Of a stretch of 64,000 nt of DNA, positions 39,066 to 47,261 are shown piece by piece (within the stretch, counting starts at the first letter, position 1; each line of letters begins with the position of its first letter). Made by a program: the position numbers and the translations under genes. The DNA comes from Cloacibacterium sp047601505 (GTDB lineage: Bacteria > Bacteroidota > Bacteroidia > Flavobacteriales > Weeksellaceae), in NCBI RefSeq assembly GCF_047601505.1, contig NZ_JASGJD010000001.1, positions 1,116,001-1,180,000 on the forward strand, written 5' to 3'. The notes beneath the pieces are model-generated. The model was not told where the DNA came from. It searched no databases and worked only from the letters and a program-made list of their open reading frames with translations.

Positions 39066-39097
39066 GGACTGATTAAAGTCGATTAGAATAAATAGTT

Positions 39098-39136
39098 AAA
39101 TCGCTGTAAATGTAATGTTTACAGCGATTTTTTTAT
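39098..39136 (+). terminator. Strong terminator after dnaK
   Basis: A perfect 13-bp stem (AAATCGCTGTAAA at 39098-39110, TTTACAGCGATTT at 39118-39130) is followed by T4A and T-rich sequence. Confidence 0.9.
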
Positions 39137-39157
39137 TTTCAATGTTTTTGAAAATGC

Positions 39158-39188
39158 TTGATTTTAATCGTTTTTTATTATATATTTG
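39158..39188 (+). promoter_or_regulatory. Promoter of the excisionase-integrase operon
   Basis: TTG at 39158-39160 and TATATTTG at 39181-39188 are spaced by 20 bases. Confidence 0.7.
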
Positions 39189-39203
39189 TACCATATTTGT
39201 ACC
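39182..39203 (+). repeat. Tandem 11-bp repeat ATATTTGTACC
   Basis: Two exact copies (39182-39192, 39193-39203) overlap the -7 element of the integrase promoter. They could be an operator or integrase-arm site. Confidence 0.7.
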
Positions 39204-39295
39204 GCGCGCTAAACGTGGACAATGTGCGCCTTATTAGGTCTTATTTAGTCTTAACTGTACTGAAACTATGATGGAATCTAAAAAATAATTTTGTA

Positions 39296-39859
39296 ATGGG
39301 TTTTAGTAAATTGAAAATTCCGAAATTATGCGAATACTGTGAAAAACCATTCGAAGCAAAAACTGTTGCAACAAGATTTTGTAGTAAATATTGCTCGAGA
39401 AAAGAAGGGGAAAGAAAAAAACAAATGGCAAAAGAGTTAGAAGAAAAACAATCTCTTTTAGAAAAGTCAGTTAAGAAAATTTCCGAAATTCAAACTCGAC
39501 CATATATTTCAGTAGGTGAAGCCGTGGTTCTTTTTGGTATATCTAAAGATACTATCCGTAGATTAATTAATAGCGGTAAAATTCCTGCGTATAATTTTGG
39601 ACAAAGACTTACAAGAGTAAGTAGGGTGGATTTAGAATTATTATTTACTTCAGTAGAAATTCCTGCAGAAGTTAAAAAAGAAGAACCAAACTTTGAAATT
39701 GGCAATTGCTACACGATTTCAGAGATAAGTGCAAAATTTAGTGCGAATCCAAGTACTATCTATCATGTAATTAAGAAGAACAAAATACCAACTAAAAAAG
39801 TAGGTAGTTTTGTGTATGCGCCAAAAAATCTTATTGACAATATTTTCGCAGGACAATGA
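39296..39859 (+). CDS. Zinc-finger plus double excisionase-type HTH protein
   Basis: 187 residues. Residues ~12-35 have CEYCEKPF...RFCSKYCS, a four-Cys zinc knuckle. A Lys/Glu-rich coiled segment (~38-62) follows, then two MerR/excisionase-like helix-turn-helix units (YISVGEAVVLFGISKDTIRRLINSGKIPAY and YTISEISAKFSANPSTIYHVIKKNKIPTKK). It is probably an accessory DNA-binding protein for excision or its control. Its stop overlaps the integrase start by 4 bases. Confidence 0.8.
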   Translation: MGFSKLKIPKLCEYCEKPFEAKTVATRFCSKYCSRKEGERKKQMAKELEEKQSLLEKSVKKISEIQTRPYISVGEAVVLFGISKDTIRRLINSGKIPAYNFGQRLTRVSRVDLELLFTSVEIPAEVKKEEPNFEIGNCYTISEISAKFSANPSTIYHVIKKNKIPTKKVGSFVYAPKNLIDNIFAGQ

Positions 39860-41112
39860 AAGAACTTTTAAAAACTAAAGTCACCGTAAGGTTAAGAAAA
39901 GCAGATTTCCGAAAAGAATGGTATATCTATTTGGAGTGCTATCCTGTGATGATAAAAGGTAAAAAAAAACCTCAAAGAATACGTGAGTATCTCAACCGAA
40001 GTGTGACAACGGTGGAATTTGATAAAAAAAGACCTGCAAAAACCACTGAAAATTCAACTTCATACAAGCCTAAAAGAGATGACAATGGAATCATTATTTG
40101 TAAGAGCGATAATGATATTGAAACAATGTTGTATGCAGATTCAATTCGGAAATTAAGGCAAAAAGAATATGATAATATTGATCTCTACAGCGAATTAGAT
40201 AGTATTCAAGCAGAACAAAAAGAAAAATCTCAGGAAAATTTTATTAAATATTTTGAAGCATTAATAAAGAAACGCCATAAGAACAGTTCAACATCAATCA
40301 TTATAAATTGGGAAAGATCCATAGAATTTTTGAAAAATTTTGCAGGAGAACCGATAGAATTTTCTCAGATTAAAATGAAATTTTGTGAGGATTTTAAATC
40401 GTTTCTGCTTACTGCTCAAAGAGGAGGTAACAAAGAAGGAATGCTTTCACAAAATACGGCTTCTACTTATTTTTCTGTTTTCAAAGCGGCATTGAAGCAA
40501 GCTTTTATTGATGGCTATTTTACCACAGACATTTCTGCAAAAATAAAATCCATTCCTGCCCAGGAAACAAGAAGAGAATATTTAACGATTGATGAACTGA
40601 ATACTTTGGTTGCAACTCCTTGTGAAAATGATGTTTTGAAACGAGCTGCACTTTTTTCAGCATTAACAGGTTTACGACATTCTGATATTCAAAAACTGAA
40701 GTGGAATGAAATAAATATGGATAACGGACAGCCAAGAATTAATTTCACGCAAAAAAAGACAAAAGGCGTAGAGTATATGCCTATTTCTCAACAGGCTTTA
40801 GAAATTTGTGGAGAACCAAAATCACCAAACGATTTGGTTTTTGAAAATTTAACCAATCCAGCATGGATTAATCGACCATTAAAGACTTGGGTTGCAAAAG
40901 CAGGAATCAATAAAAACATCACTTTTCACTGCTTTCGTCACACTTTTGCTACTTTGCAACTTTCAAGCGGTACTGATATTTATACAGTGAGTAAAATGCT
41001 TGGTCATACGAATGTGAAGACTACACAAGTCTATGCAAAAGTGATTGATGAAAAGAAAAATAAAGCGGCGGAAGCGATACAATTAAAATCTTTAAAAAAT
41101 CAATCTGAATGA
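39856..41112 (+). CDS. int: Tyrosine-type site-specific integrase
   Basis: 418 residues. An arm-binding-like N-terminus, a SAM-like core-binding domain (~125-225) and the catalytic domain are present. Active-site residues are R274 (TGLRHSD), H358 and R361 (FHCFRHTFA), H384 (LGHTNVKTT) and Y393 (QVYAKV). It would integrate and excise the element. It overlaps the genes on both sides by 4 bases. Confidence 0.94.
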   Translation: MKELLKTKVTVRLRKADFRKEWYIYLECYPVMIKGKKKPQRIREYLNRSVTTVEFDKKRPAKTTENSTSYKPKRDDNGIIICKSDNDIETMLYADSIRKLRQKEYDNIDLYSELDSIQAEQKEKSQENFIKYFEALIKKRHKNSSTSIIINWERSIEFLKNFAGEPIEFSQIKMKFCEDFKSFLLTAQRGGNKEGMLSQNTASTYFSVFKAALKQAFIDGYFTTDISAKIKSIPAQETRREYLTIDELNTLVATPCENDVLKRAALFSALTGLRHSDIQKLKWNEINMDNGQPRINFTQKKTKGVEYMPISQQALEICGEPKSPNDLVFENLTNPAWINRPLKTWVAKAGINKNITFHCFRHTFATLQLSSGTDIYTVSKMLGHTNVKTTQVYAKVIDEKKNKAAEAIQLKSLKNQSE

Positions 41113-41933
41113 AAATAAAGTACTTTGAATATATCGCTATTTGTTTGTCAGTTTTTCTAGCTTGCATATTCATAGGTAATGCTGCTAGAGAATATTCTAT
41201 TAGAAATGGAGCAGATGAATTTACAATTAATTTGTTTTTCTGGGGTGGTATTGGTTTGGGTGTATTAATATTCGTATTTGTAATTTTATTTCTTGATCCA
41301 ATAGTAAATTGGATAGTAAAACGTTTTTTAAACAATTCAAAATCCAAATTAGTTGAAGAACAAGAAGACAATTCAAAGAATATCCAAATAGTTAATTCAA
41401 CGGAGAATTTTGAATTGAATGAAAAACACATGCAAAGTTTCCCAAATATTATCGAAGAAGAACCAACTTTTGAAGTTGAAAAAAAAATATCCGAAACAAT
41501 ATTGGAAAATGAAGAACCTATTGAAATATCTGATATTGAAAAAATAAGAATTAAGGCAAAATCTGAAAGTGAAAAAATCGTACAGGAAAAGCTGGGTTTT
41601 ATTGTTCAATACACTAAAGAAAAATTTGCACCATACTCTTCGGATGAAGAAATCAATAGATTTTGCATTTATTTAATAGAATTTTTGAAAGATAGTAAGA
41701 TTGATACTGTTACCCCAATAAGAGTGAATACTCTTAAAACGATTGATCTAATGCATTTCGGATGGAATGTGTGGAATCATTATAGAGGAAACAATCAGAG
41801 AAAAGATGTCGCTAAATTTTTGAAAATTGTTTTTTCTGAAAGTTTTAAAGAAATGGAAGAATCAACAATAGAAAAATTACTCTCTTCGAGAAAAGAGGAA
41901 GGATTAATAAAAATTGAAGATAACCGCCTTTAG
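41109..41933 (+). CDS. Element-encoded membrane protein, unknown function
   Basis: 274 residues. Two membrane helices (~8-28 and ~40-62) are followed by an acidic Glu/Asn-rich linker and a helical C-terminal domain (~150-270: VQEKLGFIVQYTKEKF, NTLKTIDLMHFGWNVWNHY, DVAKFLKIVF). It is translated with the integrase (ATGA overlap). The family is not recognised, but the position is typical of Bacteroidota integrative elements. Confidence 0.6.
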   Translation: MKIKYFEYIAICLSVFLACIFIGNAAREYSIRNGADEFTINLFFWGGIGLGVLIFVFVILFLDPIVNWIVKRFLNNSKSKLVEEQEDNSKNIQIVNSTENFELNEKHMQSFPNIIEEEPTFEVEKKISETILENEEPIEISDIEKIRIKAKSESEKIVQEKLGFIVQYTKEKFAPYSSDEEINRFCIYLIEFLKDSKIDTVTPIRVNTLKTIDLMHFGWNVWNHYRGNNQRKDVAKFLKIVFSESFKEMEESTIEKLLSSRKEEGLIKIEDNRL

Positions 41934-42044
41934 TAAGGGAAAATACAATTAATATTGAGCAGAAAACCATTTATGTTATTAGTATGATTTAAACATTCTT
42001 TATCATACAAAAAACATACATATAACATAAATTATCATTGCACC

Positions 42045-42055
42045 ATAACAATCAT
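42045..42055. promoter_or_regulatory. Operator-like site shared with the XRE promoter
   Basis: ATAACAATCAT here is identical to 46902-46912 in the operator of the element's XRE gene. It lies 12 bases before the second HTH gene, so the regulator may also control the replication genes. Confidence 0.5.
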
Positions 42056-42066
42056 AAACGATAATT

Positions 42067-42405
42067 ATGGACGTAAATGAAATTTCTTTTGAAAACCTGC
42101 CAAAAGCAGTTGCTCACTTAACGAACGAAATTGCCGAAATTAAATCTATGGTTCAGAATGCGAAAATTTCTGAACCTAAAGAAAAACGCATTCCTATAGG
42201 AATTGAAGATGTATGTAAAATCATAGGAAAAGCCAAGCCTACGATTTATACACTCGTTCGTGAAAGGAAAATACCCTGTTACAAGAACGGTAAAAAACTC
42301 TATTTTTTTGAAGATGAACTTTTGGAATGGATTTCTAAAGGTAAAAAGAAAACCTTACTAGAAATAGAATCCGAAGCTCTGAAATATCATAACCGAAATA
42401 GATAA
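42067..42405 (+). CDS. Excisionase-family HTH protein
   Basis: 112 residues. The N-terminal half is helical (~10-35, possible oligomerisation). A MerR/excisionase-type HTH follows at ~48-95 (IGIEDVCKIIGKAKPTIYTLVRERKIPCYKNGKKLYFFEDELLEWI). It probably binds the element's own DNA to direct excision or replication. It is followed 4 bases later by the vapE-like gene. Confidence 0.85.
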   Translation: MDVNEISFENLPKAVAHLTNEIAEIKSMVQNAKISEPKEKRIPIGIEDVCKIIGKAKPTIYTLVRERKIPCYKNGKKLYFFEDELLEWISKGKKKTLLEIESEALKYHNRNR

Positions 42406-42409
42406 GGTT

Positions 42410-43567
42410 ATGAACGAACAAAAATTCTTGTATCAATCTGATACACCTTCCAAAACGATTTACGATAGAGCGAAGAATTATTTGGACGAAAAATACAACA
42501 TTCGTTTTAATACCATTGCTTTGGAGTTGGAAATTCAGTTGAAAGAGCAGGTTGGAACTTGGACTGTTCTCAACATCAATTCTTTATTGATTGAGTTAGC
42601 ACAGTCTGGAATTGAAATTAATATGAATAAATTGGAAATTCTAGTTAGAAGCCATTTGATTCAGCAATACAATCCAATTCGTGAGTATTTTGAAAATTTA
42701 GAAACTTGGGATGGTATAGATTACATCAAGAAACTCTCTCAATATCTTAAAACCAATGATGATGAAGCATTTTGTTATCATTTTGAAAAATGGCTAACAA
42801 GAGCGGTATTATGTTCATTAAATAGAGGTTATGTCAATAAACAGTCATTGGTTTTAGCATCACATCAAAATTCGGGGAAGTCCTCTTTTTTACGATTTTT
42901 AATTCCTCCAAAATTAGAAAATTATTACACCGAAAATATCTCCATTGACAAAGATGGTATCATTTCCATTTGTAAAAATTTGATTTGTAACCTCGATGAA
43001 TTGGCGGTTTTATCAAAGTCTGATGTCAATACTTTGAAATCTTTCATCTCCAAAAGCAGTGCAAATATTCGTTTGCCTTATGCACGAAAAGCCGAATTTT
43101 TAGAAAGAATATGCTCGTTTGTAGGTTCTACCAATCGGACTGATTTTCTTACCGATGAAACAGGAAGCATTAGATGGTTGATTTTTGAGGTGTATTCTTT
43201 TGATTTTGAATATTCCAAAGAAATTGATATGGATAAAGTCTGGTCTCAAGCTTACTACAATGCTTTTGAAAGGAAAAATTACAATCCCGAACTTACTGCT
43301 TCAGACATCGCCGAAAACGAAAAGCGAAACGAAAAATATGCACAAGTTTCAATGGAGCAAGAACTGATTTCAGCTCATTTTGAAAAATCTGAAAAAACAG
43401 AAGAATTTCTCACAGCAACCGATATTATGTTGGCGATGAATAGTGCTTTAGGCTTGCGATTGAATAATGTGAAAATCGGAAAAGCACTCACCAGTTTAAA
43501 ATATCAAAGGATAAAACATCCTCAACTTCAAGTGTACGGTTATCTCATCAAAAGAAAATCTGAATAA
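42410..43567 (+). CDS. VapE-family P-loop replication protein
   Basis: 385 residues, matching the virulence-associated E domain. Walker A is SHQNSGKSS (151-159), Walker B ICNLDEL (192-198), and a later STNRTDFLTDETGSIRWL is the sensor region with its Arg. Proteins of this family act as helicase-like ATPases in phage and plasmid replication together with a primase; the toprim primase gene is next. It ends just before the GGTAA/TTACC array. Confidence 0.87.
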   Translation: MNEQKFLYQSDTPSKTIYDRAKNYLDEKYNIRFNTIALELEIQLKEQVGTWTVLNINSLLIELAQSGIEINMNKLEILVRSHLIQQYNPIREYFENLETWDGIDYIKKLSQYLKTNDDEAFCYHFEKWLTRAVLCSLNRGYVNKQSLVLASHQNSGKSSFLRFLIPPKLENYYTENISIDKDGIISICKNLICNLDELAVLSKSDVNTLKSFISKSSANIRLPYARKAEFLERICSFVGSTNRTDFLTDETGSIRWLIFEVYSFDFEYSKEIDMDKVWSQAYYNAFERKNYNPELTASDIAENEKRNEKYAQVSMEQELISAHFEKSEKTEEFLTATDIMLAMNSALGLRLNNVKIGKALTSLKYQRIKHPQLQVYGYLIKRKSE

Positions 43568-43573
43568 ACAAAC

Positions 43574-43764
43574 TTACCAAAGTTACCAAGTTACCTTAAA
43601 TCTTTAAATGATTTAATAATCAATGATTTATAAAGGTAATTCAATTTGAAAAATAAGTTACCTAAAGTTACCTTAATTAAAAATTTATGGTAAGAAGGTA
43701 AAAACAGGTAATTGTAAAAATTTGCTTTAAAGTATTGTTAATCAATAAAAAGGTAATTAGGTAA
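43574..43764. repeat. Iteron-like array of TTACC/GGTAA sites
   Basis: Eleven copies in 191 bases: TTACC at 43574, 43583, 43591, 43658, 43668 and GGTAA at 43635, 43689, 43697, 43707, 43752, 43760. Neighbours are 8-10 bases apart within groups and the groups are inverted. The array lies between the VapE-like and primase genes, where a replication origin would be expected. Confidence 0.75.
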
Positions 43765-43802
43765 GAGGAATTTAAAAAAACAAAGAAAACAAAAACATTA
43801 AA

Positions 43803-44714
43803 ATGAACTGCAACCAATTCAACTCTATAAAGTTGGAAGAAGTCCTCGTTTCACTCGGACACCATCCAACAAAGCAAAATGAAAAAGAAGCTTGGTATCT
43901 CAATCCTTTTTCCACAGAAACCCAAGCCTCTTTTAAACTCAATAAAAGAAACAACGTTTGGTATCTCCATTCCGAAGGAATAGGCGGAAACAATATCGAC
44001 TTTATGAAAAAATATTTAAACGCTTCCATAAAAGAAGTTTTAGCTTGGGCAGAACAACAAAATTTCTCTTCTTTTCAACATCAAAGAAATCCTAATCCGA
44101 AGCAAGAAGCTCTAGCAAATAATTATACAATAATTGAAATCAAAGACATTCAACATCCAGCACTTTTGGAATATTTAAAAAGCCGAAAAGTAGAAAATCA
44201 AACCACATACTTAAAAGAGATACATTACCAAATCAACGATAAAAGCTATTTCGGAATAGGCTTCAAAAATGATTCTGGCGGTTACGAAATTCGGAATAAA
44301 TACTCAAAGATATGCTTAGGAAAAAAAGATATTTCCACCATTAAAAATGGAGAAGAATCACTTCGCATTTTCGAAGGATTTTTCGATTTCCTTTCCTTTA
44401 AAAATTTAGAAGATAATTTGGGAAAAAAGCCTTCAGATTACATCATCCTAAACTCCGTTTCGATGATTCCAAAAATCAAAAATTTAATTCAAAATTATCA
44501 AAAAGTAGAACTGTATTTTGACAACGACAATGCTGGAAACCGAGCTGTCGAAATGATAAAGGATGTAGGAGAAAACATAGAAGACTGTCGGATTCTATAC
44601 AAAAACCACAAAGACCTGAACGAGTTTTTAATGAGTTGGGAAATGCGTAAAAGAGATACAGATAGAGAATATGAAGACCTGAATAAAATAAACACACGCA
44701 AACTCGGCAGATAG
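43803..44714 (+). CDS. Toprim-domain primase of the element
   Basis: 303 residues. The N-terminal part (~10-85) resembles the DnaG CHC2 region in layout (WYLNPF, ASFKLNKRNNVWYLH) but has no zinc cysteines. The toprim domain has E191 (RIFEGFFDFLSF) and D240/D242 (LYFDNDNAGNRA). It should prime replication of the element with the VapE-like ATPase. It is preceded by the iteron-like array. Confidence 0.88.
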   Translation: MNCNQFNSIKLEEVLVSLGHHPTKQNEKEAWYLNPFSTETQASFKLNKRNNVWYLHSEGIGGNNIDFMKKYLNASIKEVLAWAEQQNFSSFQHQRNPNPKQEALANNYTIIEIKDIQHPALLEYLKSRKVENQTTYLKEIHYQINDKSYFGIGFKNDSGGYEIRNKYSKICLGKKDISTIKNGEESLRIFEGFFDFLSFKNLEDNLGKKPSDYIILNSVSMIPKIKNLIQNYQKVELYFDNDNAGNRAVEMIKDVGENIEDCRILYKNHKDLNEFLMSWEMRKRDTDREYEDLNKINTRKLGR

Positions 44715-44729
44715 TTAGTGCAAAAAGTA

Positions 44730-44772
44730 CCCAAAGTTTACAATAAGCGTAACCGCTAATTGCAAAATTGGG
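44730..44772. other. Candidate origin of transfer (nested inverted repeats)
   Basis: CCCAA (44730-44734) and TTGGG (44768-44772) enclose AGCG-TAAC-CGCT (44746-44757). The 136-base gap lies just upstream of the mobilization genes, the usual oriT position. The nic site is not identified. Confidence 0.4.
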
Positions 44773-44862
44773 ATTTTTGATTTCTTCCTATCGTCAGAAA
44801 TGTCTTGAAAAACCTTTTTAAAAACAAACTAAAATTCAATTAAAAACTAAATGCACACCAAT

Positions 44863-45318
44863 ATGGAAAAAGACTTTTTAGAAGAATTTGTCAAGAAAGC
44901 CTTAGAGGAAAATGAAAAGAAAGAGGATGGTGAAAAGAGAAAAAAACACTTTCAGGAAATCGGCAGAAAAGGCGGTTTAAAAAAGAAAACATCACAACAA
45001 TTTTCAAAAGTTATCTCCGTAAGATTAACCGAAAAAGAGTTTGAAGAAATAGAAAAACAAGCCTCAAAATATCACTTGAAAATATCAAAATATGTAAGGA
45101 TGATTCTAACTGAAAAAGAATTAAAAATAAATGAATTTAAAACTGAAGAAATCCTTCTTCAATATGGAAATCATTTTATCAGAATTAAAAATTTACTGAG
45201 ACATAGAGAGTTCTCCGAATTTGAAAACAAGAAACAAATCCTCCATGAAATTGAAACCGTTACTAAACTGATTTACCAATATCTGTATGAAAAACAAAAC
45301 AAGCAGAAACCTACATAA
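44863..45318 (+). CDS. MobC-like plasmid mobilization accessory protein
   Basis: 151 residues from ATG 44863 (an ATG at 44851 adds four residues). It is highly charged, with KKHFQEIGRKGGLKKKTSQQ (~30-48) and then a ribbon-helix-helix-like part (SVRLTEKEFEEIEKQASKYHLKISKYVRMIL) as in MobC/BfmA-type proteins. It would bind oriT and help the relaxase. It precedes the relaxase gene by 13 bases. Confidence 0.8.
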   Translation: MEKDFLEEFVKKALEENEKKEDGEKRKKHFQEIGRKGGLKKKTSQQFSKVISVRLTEKEFEEIEKQASKYHLKISKYVRMILTEKELKINEFKTEEILLQYGNHFIRIKNLLRHREFSEFENKKQILHEIETVTKLIYQYLYEKQNKQKPT

Positions 45319-45331
45319 CTGAAATTCAAAA

Positions 45332-46243
45332 ATGAATAACAGCGCAACCACCAGAAGAATTACCAAAATCGCCATCGAATATAATGGCAATGACAAAGGA
45401 ACAGCAGAACGAGTATATCAAAACAACCTATTAAGTCAGAACCCAGAACAACAGTTTACAGAAATGAAAACCGTTGCAGACCGCAATAAAAATGTAAAAA
45501 ACTGGGCATTGACAGGGTATATTTCTCCAGAAAAATCCATTGGAGACCAATTATCCAATGAAGAACTCACACAATTGGCATTAAGAGCTTTGAAGAAAAT
45601 TGGAGTGAGTGATAACAACCAAATGGTTTTAGATATTCATTCCTCAACCAAACAGAGACACATCCACTTTATTGTCAATAGAGTAAATACACACGGAGAG
45701 AATACCATTAAAGCCCACAACATTGGAGAACTCTTTGGGAAAGCCGTTCGTGAAGTTTGCAAAGAAATGAACCTTAAAACAGATATTGAAATTGGCAAAG
45801 AAAAGAAAAAGCAAATGTTGAAAGCACTCACAACTTCCCTTAGAACTTCAAGAAGCTTTGAAGAACTGATTAATAATATGAAAAAGCTAGGTTATCGGGT
45901 AACACTTTCACAAAATGAAAAAGTAGGAATCTCGGGAATGAGAATAGTAAAATTTGAAGACATCAACCATCAAACCGATCGAGAATACAAACCAGGATAC
46001 AAACTCTCTGAAATCACCAATACATTAAAAATTAAAGACATCAAGCAGAAACTGCAAGAAAATAATGAAAGGACAATCATTTTCAACTCAACAGCAACAG
46101 AACAAATCAATAAAGAGGAACAGGAAAATTCACCAAGTGTGAGTAAACGGCTTGAAAATATAGCAAAAGAATTGTTAAAGCCCACCTACACTTCATCACC
46201 AGAAGACGAACTATTAAAAAAGAAAAAACGAAAATTTAGATAA
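45332..46243 (+). CDS. MOBP-type relaxase
   Basis: 303 residues. The metal-binding motif QRHIHFIVNRVN (H110, H112, N116) with an upstream D101-I-H103 is the relaxase motif III. The nicking Tyr is likely among the first 30 residues (Y17 or Y29). A Lys/Glu-rich tail follows. It nicks oriT and leads the strand into a conjugation channel supplied by another element. Confidence 0.9.
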   Translation: MNNSATTRRITKIAIEYNGNDKGTAERVYQNNLLSQNPEQQFTEMKTVADRNKNVKNWALTGYISPEKSIGDQLSNEELTQLALRALKKIGVSDNNQMVLDIHSSTKQRHIHFIVNRVNTHGENTIKAHNIGELFGKAVREVCKEMNLKTDIEIGKEKKKQMLKALTTSLRTSRSFEELINNMKKLGYRVTLSQNEKVGISGMRIVKFEDINHQTDREYKPGYKLSEITNTLKIKDIKQKLQENNERTIIFNSTATEQINKEEQENSPSVSKRLENIAKELLKPTYTSSPEDELLKKKKRKFR

Positions 46244-46244
46244 A

Positions 46245-46853
46245 ATGGAAAATCAAGAACACAGTCAAAACAATGGCTTAGAGCTATTAAAAAAAGTCAT
46301 TGAAACCAATGAAAGAAATACCGAACAAGGAATAAAAACAGAATTTGTGTATGAAGATTTATTGAATATAAAAGGAGAAACAGAATCTACGATGAGGAGA
46401 TTTAACGCTACAATTTTAAAATTATCAAAATCTTTAGAAAAAGAAGCTCAAGAAAGGAATAAATTTATAGAAAGGATTCCTAAGACCATTGAAATCGTAC
46501 CCTCTGAAGATTATTTAAATCTAAATAAAGCACTTGAAAAGAATTCTAAATTTATGAAAAATATCTTTTATGGGATGATTGCAGCATTATTCCTTTCAGT
46601 TATAATAACAGCAGGAAACATCTTTTTTACCAAGCAATGGTATGCAGAAAGCATTAAATCAAAAAGTGAAATTCGACAAGAGATTTTGGATGAACTTGCT
46701 ATTGACAGAAAAAAGATATACGATGAAAATGAAATAACAATTCTGAAAGATAACACCAAAATTATGCAACTTTGGATTAAGAATAATCCAAAAGATGCAA
46801 AGATGTTTTTGAGATTTAAAGATGGGTATGAGGCGAGTATGGAATCAAAATAA
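46245..46853 (+). CDS. Membrane-anchored coiled-coil protein next to relaxase
   Basis: 202 residues. A long N-terminal helical region (~1-100) with MRRFNATILKLSKSLEKEAQE leads to a single membrane helix (~106-128) and a C-terminal helical part. It starts 1 base after the relaxase. I do not recognise the family; similar proteins accompany mobilization genes in flavobacteria. It may link the relaxosome to the membrane. Confidence 0.6.
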   Translation: MENQEHSQNNGLELLKKVIETNERNTEQGIKTEFVYEDLLNIKGETESTMRRFNATILKLSKSLEKEAQERNKFIERIPKTIEIVPSEDYLNLNKALEKNSKFMKNIFYGMIAALFLSVIITAGNIFFTKQWYAESIKSKSEIRQEILDELAIDRKKIYDENEITILKDNTKIMQLWIKNNPKDAKMFLRFKDGYEASMESK

Positions 46854-46862
46854 TATATTTTA

Positions 46863-46911
46863 TGATTGTTATTTCAATCAAAATATGTATTTTTGTCCGA
46901 AATAACAATCA
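46863..46911. promoter_or_regulatory. XRE promoter framed by a 13-bp inverted repeat operator
   Basis: TGATTGTTATTTC (46863-46875) and GAAATAACAATCA (46899-46911) are perfect reverse complements. Between and over them lies TTG (46866-46868) and TATTTTTG (46888-46895), 19 bases apart. The left arm also forms TGATTG-N6-CAATCA (46863-46880). The layout is that of an autorepressed promoter. Confidence 0.8.
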
Positions 46912-46919
46912 TTATTGTA

Positions 46920-47204
46920 ATGAAACAACAGGTAATCCTCCCAAAATTCAATCAACTATTAGGGCAAATGGGAGAAAATATTAAGCTCGCAAGAAAACGT
47001 AGAAAACTCACTGCTGTTCAGGTTTCTGAAAGAGCGGGAATTGCTCGTTCCACATTGTATTTGATTGAAAAAGGTGATGCAAGTGTTTCTTTGGGAGCTT
47101 ATTTTAATGTTTTAAGAGTTCTGGGATTGCAAAACGATTTTCTGAAATTAGCTGCTGATGACGAGTTTGGCAGAAAATTGCAGGATTTAGAATTACTTAA
47201 ATAA
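46920..47204 (+). CDS. XRE-family repressor (HipB-like)
   Basis: 94 residues from ATG 46920; an upstream start at 46866 would lie inside the promoter and is rejected. The HTH covers ~17-70 (NIKLARKRRKLTAVQVSERAGIARSTLYLIEKGD). The C-terminal segment GLQNDFLKLAADDEFGRKLQDLELLK resembles HipB-type antitoxins. It very likely binds the inverted repeat around its own promoter. What follows is only a 14-codon frame, possibly the remnant of hipA. Confidence 0.85.
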   Translation: MKQQVILPKFNQLLGQMGENIKLARKRRKLTAVQVSERAGIARSTLYLIEKGDASVSLGAYFNVLRVLGLQNDFLKLAADDEFGRKLQDLELLK

Positions 47205-47216
47205 ACATCTACTATT

Positions 47217-47261
47217 ATGAAACAAGGAAAATTTGATATTTACGAGTTATCTTCAGATTGA
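47217..47261 (+). pseudogene. Possible remnant of a hipA start
   Basis: A 14-residue frame (MKQGKFDIYELSSD) begins 12 bases after the XRE stop, at the normal position of hipA, and resembles a HipA N-terminus before stopping. The rest of the toxin is absent. Confidence 0.3.

Larger units (their letters stand above)
39158..47261 (+). mobile_element. Integrative mobilizable element (boundaries approximate)
   Basis: Ten plus-strand genes form one module: excisionase/HTH proteins, tyrosine integrase, two membrane proteins, VapE-like ATPase, toprim primase, MobC-like protein, MOBP-type relaxase and an XRE regulator. No type IV secretion genes are present, so it fits an IME needing a helper element. 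The left end lies in the gap after dnaK. The right end is not certain: no direct repeat pairing with the left side was found in the window, and cargo could extend further. The limits given are the gene module only. Confidence 0.75.

Noticed and set aside
46866..46919. Upstream start for the XRE gene
   Set aside because: It lies within the promoter, before the likely transcription start.
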